From the NCBI RefSeq assembly GCF_029893105.1, contig NZ_JARXWG010000003.1, positions 1 to 64,000 on the forward strand: 64,000 bases of DNA. The letters run 5' to 3'. The notes beneath the pieces are model-generated. The model ran no database searches and was not told the origin of the DNA. It saw only the letters and a list, made by a program, of their open reading frames with translations. Shown here in pieces: positions 36,901 to 46,296 of the stretch; positions within the stretch are counted from its first letter, which is position 1, and each line of letters starts with the position of its first letter. Both the position numbers and the translations under genes were made by a program. The DNA comes from Parabacteroides sp. PF5-9. GTDB taxonomy: Bacteria > Bacteroidota > Bacteroidia > Bacteroidales > Tannerellaceae.

Positions 36901-37452
36901 ATGCAACAATATACCGAAAGCGAGATTGTAGAGCAATTGCGTGATCCTGTGCGGCAGAGAGATGCATTTGCTTTGATTGTGGATATGTATGGGGAGAAAT
37001 TGTATTGGCAGATACGAAAGCTGGTCTTGAACCACGAGGATGCAAACGATTTATTACAAAACACCTTTTTGAAAGCGTGGACAAATATTGATTATTTCAG
37101 GGGCGACGCCAAACTGTCTACCTGGTTGTATAAGATTGCGATTAACGAATCGATCACTTTTCTGAATCGGCAACGGACGCAGAATAACGTCTCTATGGAT
37201 GATACGGATGTGTTTCTTCTGGAACGATTGAAGGGCGATGACTTTTTTGATGGGGATGTTATACAGAAAAAGCTACAGGAAGCAATTCTTCGTTTGCCTG
37301 AAAAACAACGACTGGTATTTAATATGAAATACTTTGAAGAGATGAAATACGACGATATGTCGGAAATTCTGGGCACCTCGGTAGGCGCATTAAAAGCCTC
37401 TTACCATCATGCGGTAAAAAAAATCGAGGAGTTTTTAACAAAAGATGTTTAA
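36901..37452 (+). CDS. ECF-type RNA polymerase sigma factor
   Basis: A 183-residue sigma-70 family protein. Region 2 runs near residues 20-95 with NDLLQNTFLKAWTNIDYF, region 4 near 120-180 with LPEKQRLVFNMKYFEEMKYD and GTSVGALKASYHHAVKKI. Region 3 is absent, as in ECF factors. It directs RNA polymerase to a stress-type regulon. The next two genes encode a small membrane protein and a CpxP/Spy-like protein, so this looks like an envelope-stress unit; that is inferred from order only. Confidence 0.92.
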   Translation: MQQYTESEIVEQLRDPVRQRDAFALIVDMYGEKLYWQIRKLVLNHEDANDLLQNTFLKAWTNIDYFRGDAKLSTWLYKIAINESITFLNRQRTQNNVSMDDTDVFLLERLKGDDFFDGDVIQKKLQEAILRLPEKQRLVFNMKYFEEMKYDDMSEILGTSVGALKASYHHAVKKIEEFLTKDV

Positions 37453-37500
37453 ACCTTTTACTATTATGATTGTCAAACCAGTGTTAAAGTATTGAAGGAT

Positions 37501-37911
37501 ATGAAAAAAGAGAAAAACGTCCTGGATCAGTTAAAAGGGAAAAATCCATATAAAGTGCCTGAGGGGTATATGGAAGGGCTGACATCTCAAATTATGAGTC
37601 AGCTTCCGGAGAGGCCTGTCGTCAAAGAAAAGCGTATTACGATGATCGACCGTGTTCGTCCCTGGTTGTATATGGCAGCTGTTTTTGCCGGCTTAGTGCT
37701 CTTTTTCCGTGCGATAATCGGACTGCCAGGTTCAGAAGAAGATGCACTTAAAGGAGATTCGTTATTGGTACGCACGGAAATCCCTTCCAATACATTGAAT
37801 GCGCTTCAACAAGGGGTGGAATATTATGATGAAGATGAGGAATATCTCGAATATATAGAGGCGCAATACGCAAACTATCTTTTAGCAGAAGAATTGGCTT
37901 TTTCTGAATAA
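37501..37911 (+). CDS. Small single-pass membrane protein, possible anti-sigma partner
   Basis: A 136-residue protein with a basic N-terminal half, one membrane helix (about residues 57-77, WLYMAAVFAGLVLFFRAIIG) and an acidic Tyr-rich tail (YYDEDEEYLEYIEAQYANYL). It lacks the zinc-binding HxxxCxxC of classical ZAS anti-sigma factors. Its place between an ECF sigma factor and a CpxP/Spy-like gene, and an N-in topology, fit an anti-sigma role, but no domain proves this. The start is the ATG at 37501; a TTG three codons earlier is in frame. Confidence 0.72.
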   Translation: MKKEKNVLDQLKGKNPYKVPEGYMEGLTSQIMSQLPERPVVKEKRITMIDRVRPWLYMAAVFAGLVLFFRAIIGLPGSEEDALKGDSLLVRTEIPSNTLNALQQGVEYYDEDEEYLEYIEAQYANYLLAEELAFSE

Positions 37912-37959
37912 AATGAAAAGAGATTGAACCAGAATAAATATTTTTGTAATAATTTTTGT

Positions 37960-38454
37960 ATGAATAAAATATTTTTTATTACATTTGTCTCGGTTTCAAT
38001 GCTTGTCTCTTTGAGTGCTTTGGCACAAGATGACAGGTCAGGAAACAGAAGAGAAAGGCCGCATTTTGACAGAGAAGCTTTTGAGGCAAGACGGAATGCT
38101 TTTATTACAGCAGAAATGAATCTTACGCCTGATGAAGCAGCGGTGTTTATTCCACTGTGTAACGAACTACGACAAAAAAAGTTTGAGATTGGGAATGATT
38201 GCCGTCAACTCTCCAGAGAAATGTCACGAAAAAAAAGTATTACTGATGCGGAATATCTAAAGACAATAGATGAATGTTTGCAGGTAGGTATTCGGGAGGC
38301 TCAGTTAGAAGAGGAGTATTACAGACAGTTTAAAAACATACTTCCACCAGCAAAACTTTATAAATATCGGGATGCAGAAATGAAATTTGCCAGACATTTT
38401 ATGAGTTTTGGGGAACGGGAAAAACGAGAAGGTAATTCCGGGAAAAGGGAGTAG
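37960..38454 (+). CDS. CpxP/Spy-like periplasmic protein
   Basis: A 164-residue secreted protein (signal peptide about 1-23, ending SALAQ). The mature part is helical and highly charged, with NLTPDEAAVFIPLCNELRQK near residue 60, which resembles the LTxxQ-like repeat region of CpxP/Spy chaperones; the exact LTxxQ is replaced by LTPDE. Start chosen at the ATG opening the signal. TATTTTTG at 37939-37946 may be an internal promoter. The order sigma factor, membrane protein, CpxP-like suggests a feedback sensor or chaperone for envelope stress. Confidence 0.75.
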   Translation: MNKIFFITFVSVSMLVSLSALAQDDRSGNRRERPHFDREAFEARRNAFITAEMNLTPDEAAVFIPLCNELRQKKFEIGNDCRQLSREMSRKKSITDAEYLKTIDECLQVGIREAQLEEEYYRQFKNILPPAKLYKYRDAEMKFARHFMSFGEREKREGNSGKRE

Positions 38455-38520
38455 TAAAGAATAAAAATATTATTATTTGTGTTTTTTGTTTAGATTTAGT
38501 TTTGGCGTTTAAGTTAAGGG

Positions 38521-38558
38521 AGGGGTGGCGACGTGATGTCGGTTCCCCTTTATTTTTT
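38521..38558 (+). terminator. Probable terminator after the sigma-factor operon
   Basis: AGGGG (38521-38525) pairs with CCCCT (38545-38549), with an inner CGAC/GTCG stem over GTGAT, followed by TTATTTTTTT. It separates the sigma operon from the GSCFA gene and makes an upstream start for GSCFA unlikely. Confidence 0.65.
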
Positions 38559-38613
38559 TCTCTTGTTACTTCCGATAAAAAGAACTAATATTGTTACTTT
38601 AAAAGTTCGATTC

Positions 38614-39600
38614 ATGGAATTTTGTACCCCCGTTGTTTTAAAACCGGCTGATTTTACTTTTTCTTATACCGATCAAACGTTGCTGTTAGGCTCCTGTTTT
38701 GCCGAAAATATCGGAAAAAGTATGATCTCGAATAAGTTTACGATCGATATCAATCCGTTTGGGATTTTATATAACCCGGCATCGATTGCTTTGTCTCTTC
38801 AACGATTATTACATCCGGTTTTCTATCAACCGGATGATCTATTCTCCTATGAAGGCGTTTTCCATAGTTTTGAACATCATAGCCGGTTTTCTTCCTGTTC
38901 GGCAGAGGAGGGGGTGGCTGTTATGAATGAACAATTACGCCATTCATCCGATTATATTCTTCAGGCAAATCGGTTGATCATCACATTTGGAACAGCTTAT
39001 GTGTATAAATTTAAGAAAACCGGACGAGTCGTAGCGAACTGCCATAAACTACCCGAAAACCTGTTTCTTCGCGAAAGATTGACTCCGGATGAGATCGTCG
39101 TAGAGTGGCAATCAGTCTTACAAACCTTATATACCTATAATCCGCAGCTGAAGATTCTGTTTACGGTCAGTCCGATTCGTCATTGGGGAGATGGTGCACA
39201 TGCCAACCAATTAAGTAAAGCGACCCTTTTATTGGCCATAGATCGTTTGCTGGCCGAATTCCCGGATCAAACAAGTTATTTTCCGGCCTATGAACTTGTC
39301 ATGGACGAATTGCGCGATTACCGTTTTTATGCCGAAGATATGCTTCATCCTTCGTCTCAGACGATCGATTATATCTGGGAGCGTTTTGCTGCAACCCATT
39401 TTACCCAAGAAACTTTAGATATACAGAAAGAGTGGGGAAGTATCCGAAAAGCGATCGATCATAAACCGTTTCAGCCGGGATCAGCGGCCTATAAGCAGTT
39501 TATAATGCAAACTTTGTTAAAGATAGAACGACTTAAGGAGAAATTCCCTTTCTTTGATCTTATAAAAGAAAAAGAGATACTTGAATCAAAACTGAGTTGA
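38614..39600 (+). CDS. GSCFA domain protein
   Basis: A 328-residue protein of the GSCFA family (PF08885), named for a motif seen here as LLLGSCFAENIGKSM near residue 21. It is distantly like SGNH hydrolases; a serine in the GSCFA motif and a late DxxH-type stretch (AEDMLHPS near 245) would fit such an enzyme, perhaps acting on acyl or acetyl groups. Start at the ATG at 38614; the longer frame crosses the terminator. It lies six bases before murF-alr, a pairing I recall from other Bacteroidales. Function is not established. Confidence 0.86.
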   Translation: MEFCTPVVLKPADFTFSYTDQTLLLGSCFAENIGKSMISNKFTIDINPFGILYNPASIALSLQRLLHPVFYQPDDLFSYEGVFHSFEHHSRFSSCSAEEGVAVMNEQLRHSSDYILQANRLIITFGTAYVYKFKKTGRVVANCHKLPENLFLRERLTPDEIVVEWQSVLQTLYTYNPQLKILFTVSPIRHWGDGAHANQLSKATLLLAIDRLLAEFPDQTSYFPAYELVMDELRDYRFYAEDMLHPSSQTIDYIWERFAATHFTQETLDIQKEWGSIRKAIDHKPFQPGSAAYKQFIMQTLLKIERLKEKFPFFDLIKEKEILESKLS

Positions 39601-39606
39601 ACGAAA

Positions 39607-42072
39607 ATGGATTATTCAATAAAGGAAATAACTCGTATTATCGGAGCAAGAAGTACGGGTATTCATGACGCAGCAATACATGTTCTTTTGACCGATAGCA
39701 GACGGTTATCTTCTCCAGGCCAAAGCCTTTTTTTTGCTCTTAAAACCAAAGGGAATGACGGACATCGCTATATTGAAGAACTCTATAAATTACGTGTACG
39801 TCATTTTGTCGTCAGTGAAATTCCCGAGAATCACCATGAGATGGGTGAGGCCAATTTTTTGTTGGTGAAAGATCCTTTAAAAGCCTTACAGAAGCTGGCG
39901 ATCTATCACCGCAAACGTTTTGATATCCCTATTATAGGTATTACCGGCAGTAATGGGAAGACTGTGGTCAAAGAGTTCCTTTATCAGTTACTTCGTAACG
40001 AATTTAACATCGTCCGTTCTCCGCGCAGTTATAACTCACAACTGGGAGTCCCTTTGTCGGTTTGGCAGATGAATGAAAAGCATACTTTGGGTATTTTTGA
40101 AGCAGGCATTTCCCAACCTGATGAGATGGATAAATTAGAACCAATTATTGCTCCAACTATAGGTATTCTCACAAATATCGGTGAAACCCATCAGGAAAAT
40201 TTTCTTTCGATGACTCAAAAATGTCTGGAGAAATTAACGCTATTCAACGACTGCGACGCAATCATTTATGATGGAGATAATCTTTTTCTGAACAATTGTT
40301 TGGATGCCGCTTGTCTGTCTCATAAAGCGATTGGATGGAGCAAAGTCGATTCAGACGCTCCACTTTTTATCGATTCCATCGAAAAAAGGCAGGATCATAC
40401 ACTTATTAAATGTACTTTGCTTGGTTTAGATCAGCAGTTTAAAATACCCTTTACCGATGATGCCTCTATCGAAAATGTGATCCATTGCCTGGCGGTTATG
40501 CTCTACTTAAAACCGACGAGTGTGAATGACCTGTCTAAGTTTGCCACATTGGAACCGGTAGAAATGCGATTGGATATCAAAGAGGGTATTAATGGATGTG
40601 TGTTGATCAATGATACATACAATTCAGATATCAATTCTTTGGATATTGCATTGGATTTTCAACTGAGCCGTAGAGTAGATAAACATCAGAAATGTACGTT
40701 GATTTTATCTGATATTTTACAGTCGGGGACATTGCCGAAATCGTTGTATAAGCGTGTTGCCGATATGGTAGCACGAAAAAAAATCAATCATTTGATTGGA
40801 ATAGGACGTGATCTGAGTGCTTTCAGTTCACTTTTTGAAGGCGAAACAGACTTCTATCCAACCACTGATGAGTTTATCCGTTCGTTTTCTATCCGGAAAT
40901 TCCAAAATGAGTTAATCCTAATTAAGGGTTCGCGACATTTTCATTTTGAACGGATCTCTGAATTGCTTGAAAAGAAAGTACATGAAACCATCTTGGAGGT
41001 AAATCTGGATGCGTTAGTCCACAACTATAACTATTATCGGTCGCTGATAAAACCCGAGACAAAGATTATCTGTATGGTAAAGGCGTTTGGCTACGGTGCA
41101 GGTTCGTATGAACTGGCAAAAACCTTACAGGAACATCGCACGGACTATCTAGCTGTAGCTGTTACGGATGAAGGGGCTGAATTACGGAATGAGGGTATTT
41201 CAATTCCTATTATCGTGATGAATCCGGAGTACAGCAGTTTTAATGTGTTATTTGATAATCAACTTGAACCAGAGGTCTATAGCTTGCGATTGTTGGACGC
41301 TGTCATTCGCGAGGCCGAACGGAGGGGCTTGACTTCTTATCCGATCCATTTAAAGATCGATACCGGTATGCATCGTTTGGGATTTCAGCAAGCAGAACTT
41401 CCAGAAGTCATCCACAAACTGAAAGCACAAAATGGCATTTTTGTCCGTTCAGTCTTTTCTCATCTGGCTGGTAGTGATTCGGAAAAGTTGGATGAATTTA
41501 CCTTGCATCAGGTCTCCCGGTTCCAAGAGATCGCCACGCAAATAGAAGCAGCTCTGGAGTATCCAGTATTGAGACACATTCTTAATACTGCCGGTATCAA
41601 ACGTTTCCCTGAAGCCCAGATGGATATGGTACGATTGGGGATCGGCATGTATGGGGTAGGTGAGTCTGGGCAGAAGGATTTGCGGAATGTAAGCACCTTA
41701 AAAACAACTATTTTACAGATAAAACAGATCCCTGCCGGAGACTCTGTCGGATATGGGCGGAGTGCCTTTGTGGAGCGAGATTCTCGGATTGCCGTTCTTC
41801 CTATTGGGTATGCTGATGGGTTGGATCGCCATTTAAGTCGAAGAGGCGGAGAGGTATTGGTGAATGGACGTCGATGTCCTTTTATCGGTAATATCTGTAT
41901 GGATCTTTGTATGGTGGATGTGACGGATGTTCAGGCAGAAGAAGGAGATGCAGTTATTCTTTTTGGAGATAATCTGCCGGTGGAAGAACTTGCGACCAAA
42001 TTAGATACCATACCTTATGAAATATTAACCTCTATTTCTCCTCGTGTGAAAAGAATTTATTTCAGGGAATGA
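39607..42072 (+). CDS. murF-alr: MurF-alanine racemase fusion
   Basis: An 821-residue bifunctional protein for peptidoglycan precursors. Residues 1-450 are MurF, which adds D-Ala-D-Ala to UDP-MurNAc-tripeptide: the ATP loop GITGSNGKTVVKEF lies near residue 118 and NDTYNSDINSLD near 338. Residues about 460-821 are alanine racemase, which makes D-alanine: CMVKAFGYGAGSYE near 490 holds the PLP lysine, and KIDTGMHRLGF near 586 and LPIGYADGLDRHL near 735 follow. Joining the two supplies D-alanine for the dipeptide. This fusion is a known Bacteroidota form. Confidence 0.96.
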   Translation: MDYSIKEITRIIGARSTGIHDAAIHVLLTDSRRLSSPGQSLFFALKTKGNDGHRYIEELYKLRVRHFVVSEIPENHHEMGEANFLLVKDPLKALQKLAIYHRKRFDIPIIGITGSNGKTVVKEFLYQLLRNEFNIVRSPRSYNSQLGVPLSVWQMNEKHTLGIFEAGISQPDEMDKLEPIIAPTIGILTNIGETHQENFLSMTQKCLEKLTLFNDCDAIIYDGDNLFLNNCLDAACLSHKAIGWSKVDSDAPLFIDSIEKRQDHTLIKCTLLGLDQQFKIPFTDDASIENVIHCLAVMLYLKPTSVNDLSKFATLEPVEMRLDIKEGINGCVLINDTYNSDINSLDIALDFQLSRRVDKHQKCTLILSDILQSGTLPKSLYKRVADMVARKKINHLIGIGRDLSAFSSLFEGETDFYPTTDEFIRSFSIRKFQNELILIKGSRHFHFERISELLEKKVHETILEVNLDALVHNYNYYRSLIKPETKIICMVKAFGYGAGSYELAKTLQEHRTDYLAVAVTDEGAELRNEGISIPIIVMNPEYSSFNVLFDNQLEPEVYSLRLLDAVIREAERRGLTSYPIHLKIDTGMHRLGFQQAELPEVIHKLKAQNGIFVRSVFSHLAGSDSEKLDEFTLHQVSRFQEIATQIEAALEYPVLRHILNTAGIKRFPEAQMDMVRLGIGMYGVGESGQKDLRNVSTLKTTILQIKQIPAGDSVGYGRSAFVERDSRIAVLPIGYADGLDRHLSRRGGEVLVNGRRCPFIGNICMDLCMVDVTDVQAEEGDAVILFGDNLPVEELATKLDTIPYEILTSISPRVKRIYFRE

Positions 42073-42186
42073 CAGGGAAGAGTATTAGACAGTTAGAAAG
42101 AGTTGATCGTTTGGGTCTCTCGATAAAAAGTGAGTTTTTGCGAGTATTTTTAGAATAGACAACATGCAAAATAGATTATTTTATCG

Positions 42187-42194
42187 TAATTTTG
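42187..42194 (+). promoter_or_regulatory. -7 element before the Mur-ligase-like gene
   Basis: TAATTTTG, 19 bases before the ATG at 42213. An upstream in-frame ATG-like start at 42192 falls inside the element. No clear -33 TTG is visible. Confidence 0.5.
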
Positions 42195-42212
42195 TTGTGT
42201 AAAATATCGATA

Positions 42213-43139
42213 ATGCGAAGAGTTCATATTATATCTGTCACAGAACCACTTTTATTAGACCTTGCCTTAGCTATCCGGGAAAAAGGTTTTGAAGTCAGTG
42301 CATCCGGTGAGGGTCTGACGGAATCGATCATTTCTAAACTGGAGCAAATAGGATGTATCTGTTATGGCAACGGCTGGTTTCCTGAAAAACTATCAAAAGA
42401 CATATTTACAGTTGTACTAGGGGCTACGGTTAAAAAAGAGAACCCGGAATTGCTTCGTGCAGAGGAATTGGGTTTACTGACTCAATCGGCGCCAGAATTT
42501 ATTTTTCAGCGGACAAAATCCAAAACACGTGTTGTTGTCACCGGAAGTCATGGTAAAAAATCCATTCTGTCCATGATGATCTATGCATTGCAAAAACAGA
42601 AATTGAATTTTGATTATGCGTTAACAAGCGAATATGACTTGTTGCCGAGTCGGTTTTCATTACTTTACGAACCTCGTATAGCCTTGATTGAAGGGGATGA
42701 ACATATCACTTCCGCTCTTGACAAGCGGTTTAAACTCGAATTCTATCGTCCGCAATTAGCGGTGATAGCAGGTATGAATTGGTCGGAAGCAGATGATCAT
42801 CATTCGGAAGAAGAATACATCCAGATGTACCGCTCATTTATAGCTTCGATTGAACGCGAAGGAAAACTGATCTATTACAATGGAGATGAAACTTCCAGTC
42901 GGCTGGCACAAGAGGTTAGAGAAGACATTACTTCTATTCCGTTTGAACAACATGAGGTTGCAGTAGTGGATGGAAAAACATATTTATCTACCCGTTATGG
43001 CGACTATGAAGTGTATGTGACCGATCCCTATTTTCTTGTCAACATAAACGCGGCGCGTCTGGCCTGTCGCCAGTTAGGGGTGAAAGACGCTGATTTTTAT
43101 AAAGCTATATCCGAATATAGCTTATCTTTGCAGGCATGA
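42213..43139 (+). CDS. Shortened Mur-ligase-like protein
   Basis: A 308-residue protein with the N-terminal Rossmann domain (about 1-100) and the central ATPase domain (about 105-300) of MurC/Mpl-type ligases, but no C-terminal domain; normal members are about 450 residues. The P-loop reads VVVTGSHGKKSILSMMIYAL, with lysine where ligases have threonine after GK (GKT). GMNWSEADDHHSEEEYIQMY near residue 190 keeps the acidic-histidine metal region. It may be a regulator or a carrier rather than a ligase. It overlaps the DUF4924 gene by four bases. Confidence 0.82.
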   Translation: MRRVHIISVTEPLLLDLALAIREKGFEVSASGEGLTESIISKLEQIGCICYGNGWFPEKLSKDIFTVVLGATVKKENPELLRAEELGLLTQSAPEFIFQRTKSKTRVVVTGSHGKKSILSMMIYALQKQKLNFDYALTSEYDLLPSRFSLLYEPRIALIEGDEHITSALDKRFKLEFYRPQLAVIAGMNWSEADDHHSEEEYIQMYRSFIASIEREGKLIYYNGDETSSRLAQEVREDITSIPFEQHEVAVVDGKTYLSTRYGDYEVYVTDPYFLVNINAARLACRQLGVKDADFYKAISEYSLSLQA

Positions 43140-43684
43140 TTGTTGCCCAACAAAAAAGAAGAGAGCATATTGTCGAATATCTGCTGTATATGTGGCAGAT
43201 AGAGGATTTAATCCGTGCCAATCAGTTTGATATCGAACAGATCAGTCAAACAGTCATTTCCCAATATGATCAGCCGGAGGATGTGAAAAAGCAGATTATT
43301 CAATGGTATGAAGAACTGATAGCCATGATGCGAAGCGAAGGTGTAAAAGAAAAAGGACATCTTCAGATTCATACCAATGTCATTCTCGCATTGACCGATC
43401 TGCATCTTCGTCTGATGCGATCATCTAAAGAAACGGTTTATCAGGCCGCCTATTATAAGACATTACCTTATATCGTTCAGTTGCGTGCCAAGTCGGGGGG
43501 AGTTGAAATCCCGGAATTGGAGACTTGTCTGACAGCGATCTACGGATATTTGATGTTGCGTATGCAAGGCAAAACGATCACTCCCGAAACATTAACAGGT
43601 GTTCAGCAGATCAGTACTTTCCTGGGAGTACTTTCCGAAAAATACCGGGAGGAGCAAAAAGGAGAATTAAATTTAGACGAATAG
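43136..43684 (+). CDS. DUF4924 family protein
   Basis: A 182-residue cytoplasmic, mainly helical protein that I recognise as the DUF4924 family of Bacteroidota; no function is known. KRREHIVEYLLYMWQIEDLI (residues 7-26) is typical. It overlaps the Mur-ligase-like gene by four bases (ATGA) and stands two bases before rfbD, so it is cotranslated with cell-envelope genes. Confidence 0.82.
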   Translation: MIVAQQKRREHIVEYLLYMWQIEDLIRANQFDIEQISQTVISQYDQPEDVKKQIIQWYEELIAMMRSEGVKEKGHLQIHTNVILALTDLHLRLMRSSKETVYQAAYYKTLPYIVQLRAKSGGVEIPELETCLTAIYGYLMLRMQGKTITPETLTGVQQISTFLGVLSEKYREEQKGELNLDE

Positions 43685-43686
43685 TC

Positions 43687-44538
43687 ATGAATATATTAGT
43701 TACCGGCGCCAACGGGCAATTAGGCGATGCGATTCGCCGATGTACAGATAAATACCCCTCCGACCACTTCTTTTTCACAGATGTGGATACCTTGGATATT
43801 ATAGATGAAAAGGCTGTTGTAAGCTATTTAGAGACAAACCGTATTGAGTTGTTGATCAATTGTGCCGCTTATACCGCTGTCGACAAAGCCGAAAGTGAAA
43901 AGGAACAGGCCGATAAACTCAACCATCAGGCTGTTGCGATTTTAGGAAAAACAACTTCTGCATTGAAGATTTCCATGATTCATATTTCCACCGATTACGT
44001 GTTTGATGGTAAAGGGTATCGTCCCTATATCGAGACAGACGAAACCCACCCGTTGTCGGTCTATGGCTGTACGAAATTAGCCGGTGAAATGGCTCTTATG
44101 GCAGCTAATCCACAAACAGTAATTATCCGTACCTCCTGGTTATACAGCGAGACAGGGAATAATTTTGTCAAGACCATGCTTCGGTTAGGCGGTGAACGTG
44201 ACTTTTTGCCGGTAGTATTCGATCAAATAGGAACACCGACGTATGCCGGAGATTTGGCGGCGGCTATTTTAGCTGTTTGTAACCGTGGTATTGTTCCGGG
44301 TATCTATCATTTTTCCAATGAAGGAGTCTGCAGCTGGTATGATTTTGCGCGTAAGATTATGCAATTCGCTCACTTGCATTGCGAAATACGGCCGATTGAG
44401 ACAAAAGATTATCCCACAGCAACTGTTCGTCCGGCCTATAGCGTATTGAATAAATCAAAAATAAAAGAAACATATACACTCTCTATCCCCCATTGGGAGG
44501 AAAGTTTGGAGAAAGTAATTAATAACCTTTCCGTGTAA
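43687..44538 (+). CDS. rfbD: dTDP-4-dehydrorhamnose reductase
   Basis: A 283-residue NADPH-dependent SDR enzyme, last step of dTDP-L-rhamnose synthesis. MNILVTGANGQLGDAIRR is the nucleotide-binding start, NCAAYTAVDKAESEKEQAD near residue 59 and STDYVFDG near 100 follow, and YGCTKLAGE near 123 holds the YxxxK catalytic pair. The ATG at 43687 is chosen because the longer frame overlaps DUF4924 by 160 bases. The other rhamnose genes (rfbA, B, C) are not in the window. Confidence 0.93.
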   Translation: MNILVTGANGQLGDAIRRCTDKYPSDHFFFTDVDTLDIIDEKAVVSYLETNRIELLINCAAYTAVDKAESEKEQADKLNHQAVAILGKTTSALKISMIHISTDYVFDGKGYRPYIETDETHPLSVYGCTKLAGEMALMAANPQTVIIRTSWLYSETGNNFVKTMLRLGGERDFLPVVFDQIGTPTYAGDLAAAILAVCNRGIVPGIYHFSNEGVCSWYDFARKIMQFAHLHCEIRPIETKDYPTATVRPAYSVLNKSKIKETYTLSIPHWEESLEKVINNLSV

Positions 44539-44562
44539 AGGCTCTTATCTGATTCATTAAAA

Positions 44563-46143
44563 ATGGGACAATATTCAAGCGAAATAAAAAAGCGAAGAAC
44601 ATTTGCGATTGTCAGTCACCCGGATGCGGGTAAAACGACACTGACAGAGAAATTACTGCTCTTTGGAGGCGCCATTCATGTGGCCGGAGCAGTTAAGTCC
44701 AATAAGATAAAAAAGACAGCCACATCCGACTGGATGGAGATCGAAAAGCAGCGTGGTATATCGGTGGCTACCTCAGTGATGGCTTTTGACTATGAAGAGC
44801 ATAAAATCAATATCCTGGATACACCGGGGCACCAGGACTTTGCGGAGGATACTTTCCGGACATTAACGGCTGTCGATAGTGTGATTATTGTCATCGATAT
44901 CGCTAAAGGGGTAGAAGCACAGACCCGGAAATTGATGGAAGTTTGCCGGATGCGTAAAACACCTGTGATTGTCTTTGTTAATAAACTAGACCGCGACGGG
45001 AAAGATCCGTTTGACCTGTTGGATGAGGTCGAAGAAGAACTGAAAATAAAAGTACGTCCTTTAAGCTGGCCGATCGATATGGGGCAACGTTTTAGGGGCG
45101 TATACAATATCTTTGAAGAAAAGCTGGATCTTTATACCCCCAGTAAACAGTTGGTGACCGAAAGTATTGCGTTCAAGGATATCAATAACCCGGAACTGGA
45201 GGATCATATCGGTGCTCCTTTAGCAGCCAAACTTCGTGAAGATATTGAACTGATAGAAGGAGTCTATCCCGAGTTTGAAGTTGCCGATTACCTGAAAGGA
45301 GATATTGCTCCGGTCTTTTTCGGCTCAGCATTGAATAACTTCGGTGTAAAGGAACTCCTGGACTGTTTCATACAGATCGCTCCTTCACCGCGTCCGGTGC
45401 AGGCGATAGAGCGTGTGGTGGATCCGGAAGAAGAGGCCTTTACCGGTTTTATTTTTAAGATCCACGCCAATATGGATCCCAATCATCGCAGTTGTATCGC
45501 TTTTGTCAAGATCTGCTCGGGACGTTTCGAACGAAATGCCAACTACAAACATGTCCGTTTCAATAAAGGGATGCGGTTCAGTAGCCCTACAGCTTTTATG
45601 GCGCAGAAAAAGGAGACGGTCGATGAGGCGTTTGCCGGTGATATTATCGGTCTGCCGGATACCGGGAATTTTAAGATCGGGGATACACTGACAGCCGGAG
45701 AAGAACTACATTTCAAAGGATTACCCAGCTTCTCTCCCGAGATGTTCAAATACATTGAAAATGCTGATCCGATGAAAGCCAAACAGCTGGCCAAAGGAGT
45801 TGAGCAGTTGATGGATGAAGGGGTAGCACAGCTATTCGTCAACCAATTCAACGGGCGTAAAATCATTGGAACGGTCGGCCAACTACAGTTTGAGGTCATT
45901 CAATACCGGTTGCTCCACGAATATGGCGCACAGTGTAAATGGGAACCGGTCAGCCTCTATAAAGCCTGTTGGATTGAAAGTGATAATGCGACGGTCTTGG
46001 AGAACTTTAAGAAACGAAAGATGCAATATATGGCCGTCGATAAAGAGGGCAGGGATGTCTATCTGGCAGATTCGGCTTATGTCTTGACAATGGCACAACA
46101 AGACTTTCCGGAGATTACTTTCCATTTTACGTCCGAATTTTAG
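44563..46143 (+). CDS. prfC: Peptide chain release factor 3
   Basis: A 526-residue translational GTPase that recycles RF1/RF2 after termination. ATP/GTP loop [20 protein letters not shown] near residue 18, [16 protein letters not shown] near 85 and [17 protein letters not shown] near 138 are the G1, G3 and G4 motifs. The RF3 element [10 protein letters not shown] near 64 is switch I. Length matches the family. It follows rfbD by 24 bases and ends the plus-strand run at a strong bidirectional terminator. Confidence 0.97.
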   Translation: MGQYSSEIKKRRTFAIVSHPDAGKTTLTEKLLLFGGAIHVAGAVKSNKIKKTATSDWMEIEKQRGISVATSVMAFDYEEHKINILDTPGHQDFAEDTFRTLTAVDSVIIVIDIAKGVEAQTRKLMEVCRMRKTPVIVFVNKLDRDGKDPFDLLDEVEEELKIKVRPLSWPIDMGQRFRGVYNIFEEKLDLYTPSKQLVTESIAFKDINNPELEDHIGAPLAAKLREDIELIEGVYPEFEVADYLKGDIAPVFFGSALNNFGVKELLDCFIQIAPSPRPVQAIERVVDPEEEAFTGFIFKIHANMDPNHRSCIAFVKICSGRFERNANYKHVRFNKGMRFSSPTAFMAQKKETVDEAFAGDIIGLPDTGNFKIGDTLTAGEELHFKGLPSFSPEMFKYIENADPMKAKQLAKGVEQLMDEGVAQLFVNQFNGRKIIGTVGQLQFEVIQYRLLHEYGAQCKWEPVSLYKACWIESDNATVLENFKKRKMQYMAVDKEGRDVYLADSAYVLTMAQQDFPEITFHFTSEF

Positions 46144-46170
46144 AACCATCTGACCTGTATATTATTCGTT

Positions 46171-46206
46171 AAAAGGGGAGAAGATAACAAAATCTTCTCC
46201 CCTTTT
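46171..46206. terminator. Strong bidirectional terminator after prfC
   Basis: A perfect 15-base stem, AAAAGGGGAGAAGAT (46171-46185) and its complement (46192-46206), with loop AACAAA. The A and T runs at the two ends let it work on both strands. Confidence 0.9.
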
Positions 46207-46296
46207 ACTATGTATTACACCGTAAACGGATCCAAACAAAACCCGTCATGTCGCTGTCGGTTTATTTGAAGCATTAGAAACGCTTTTTTGTTAGAG

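Noticed and set aside
43525-43686. Upstream extension of rfbD
   Set aside because: It overlaps DUF4924 by about 160 bases; the SDR nucleotide-binding start is at the ATG at 43687.
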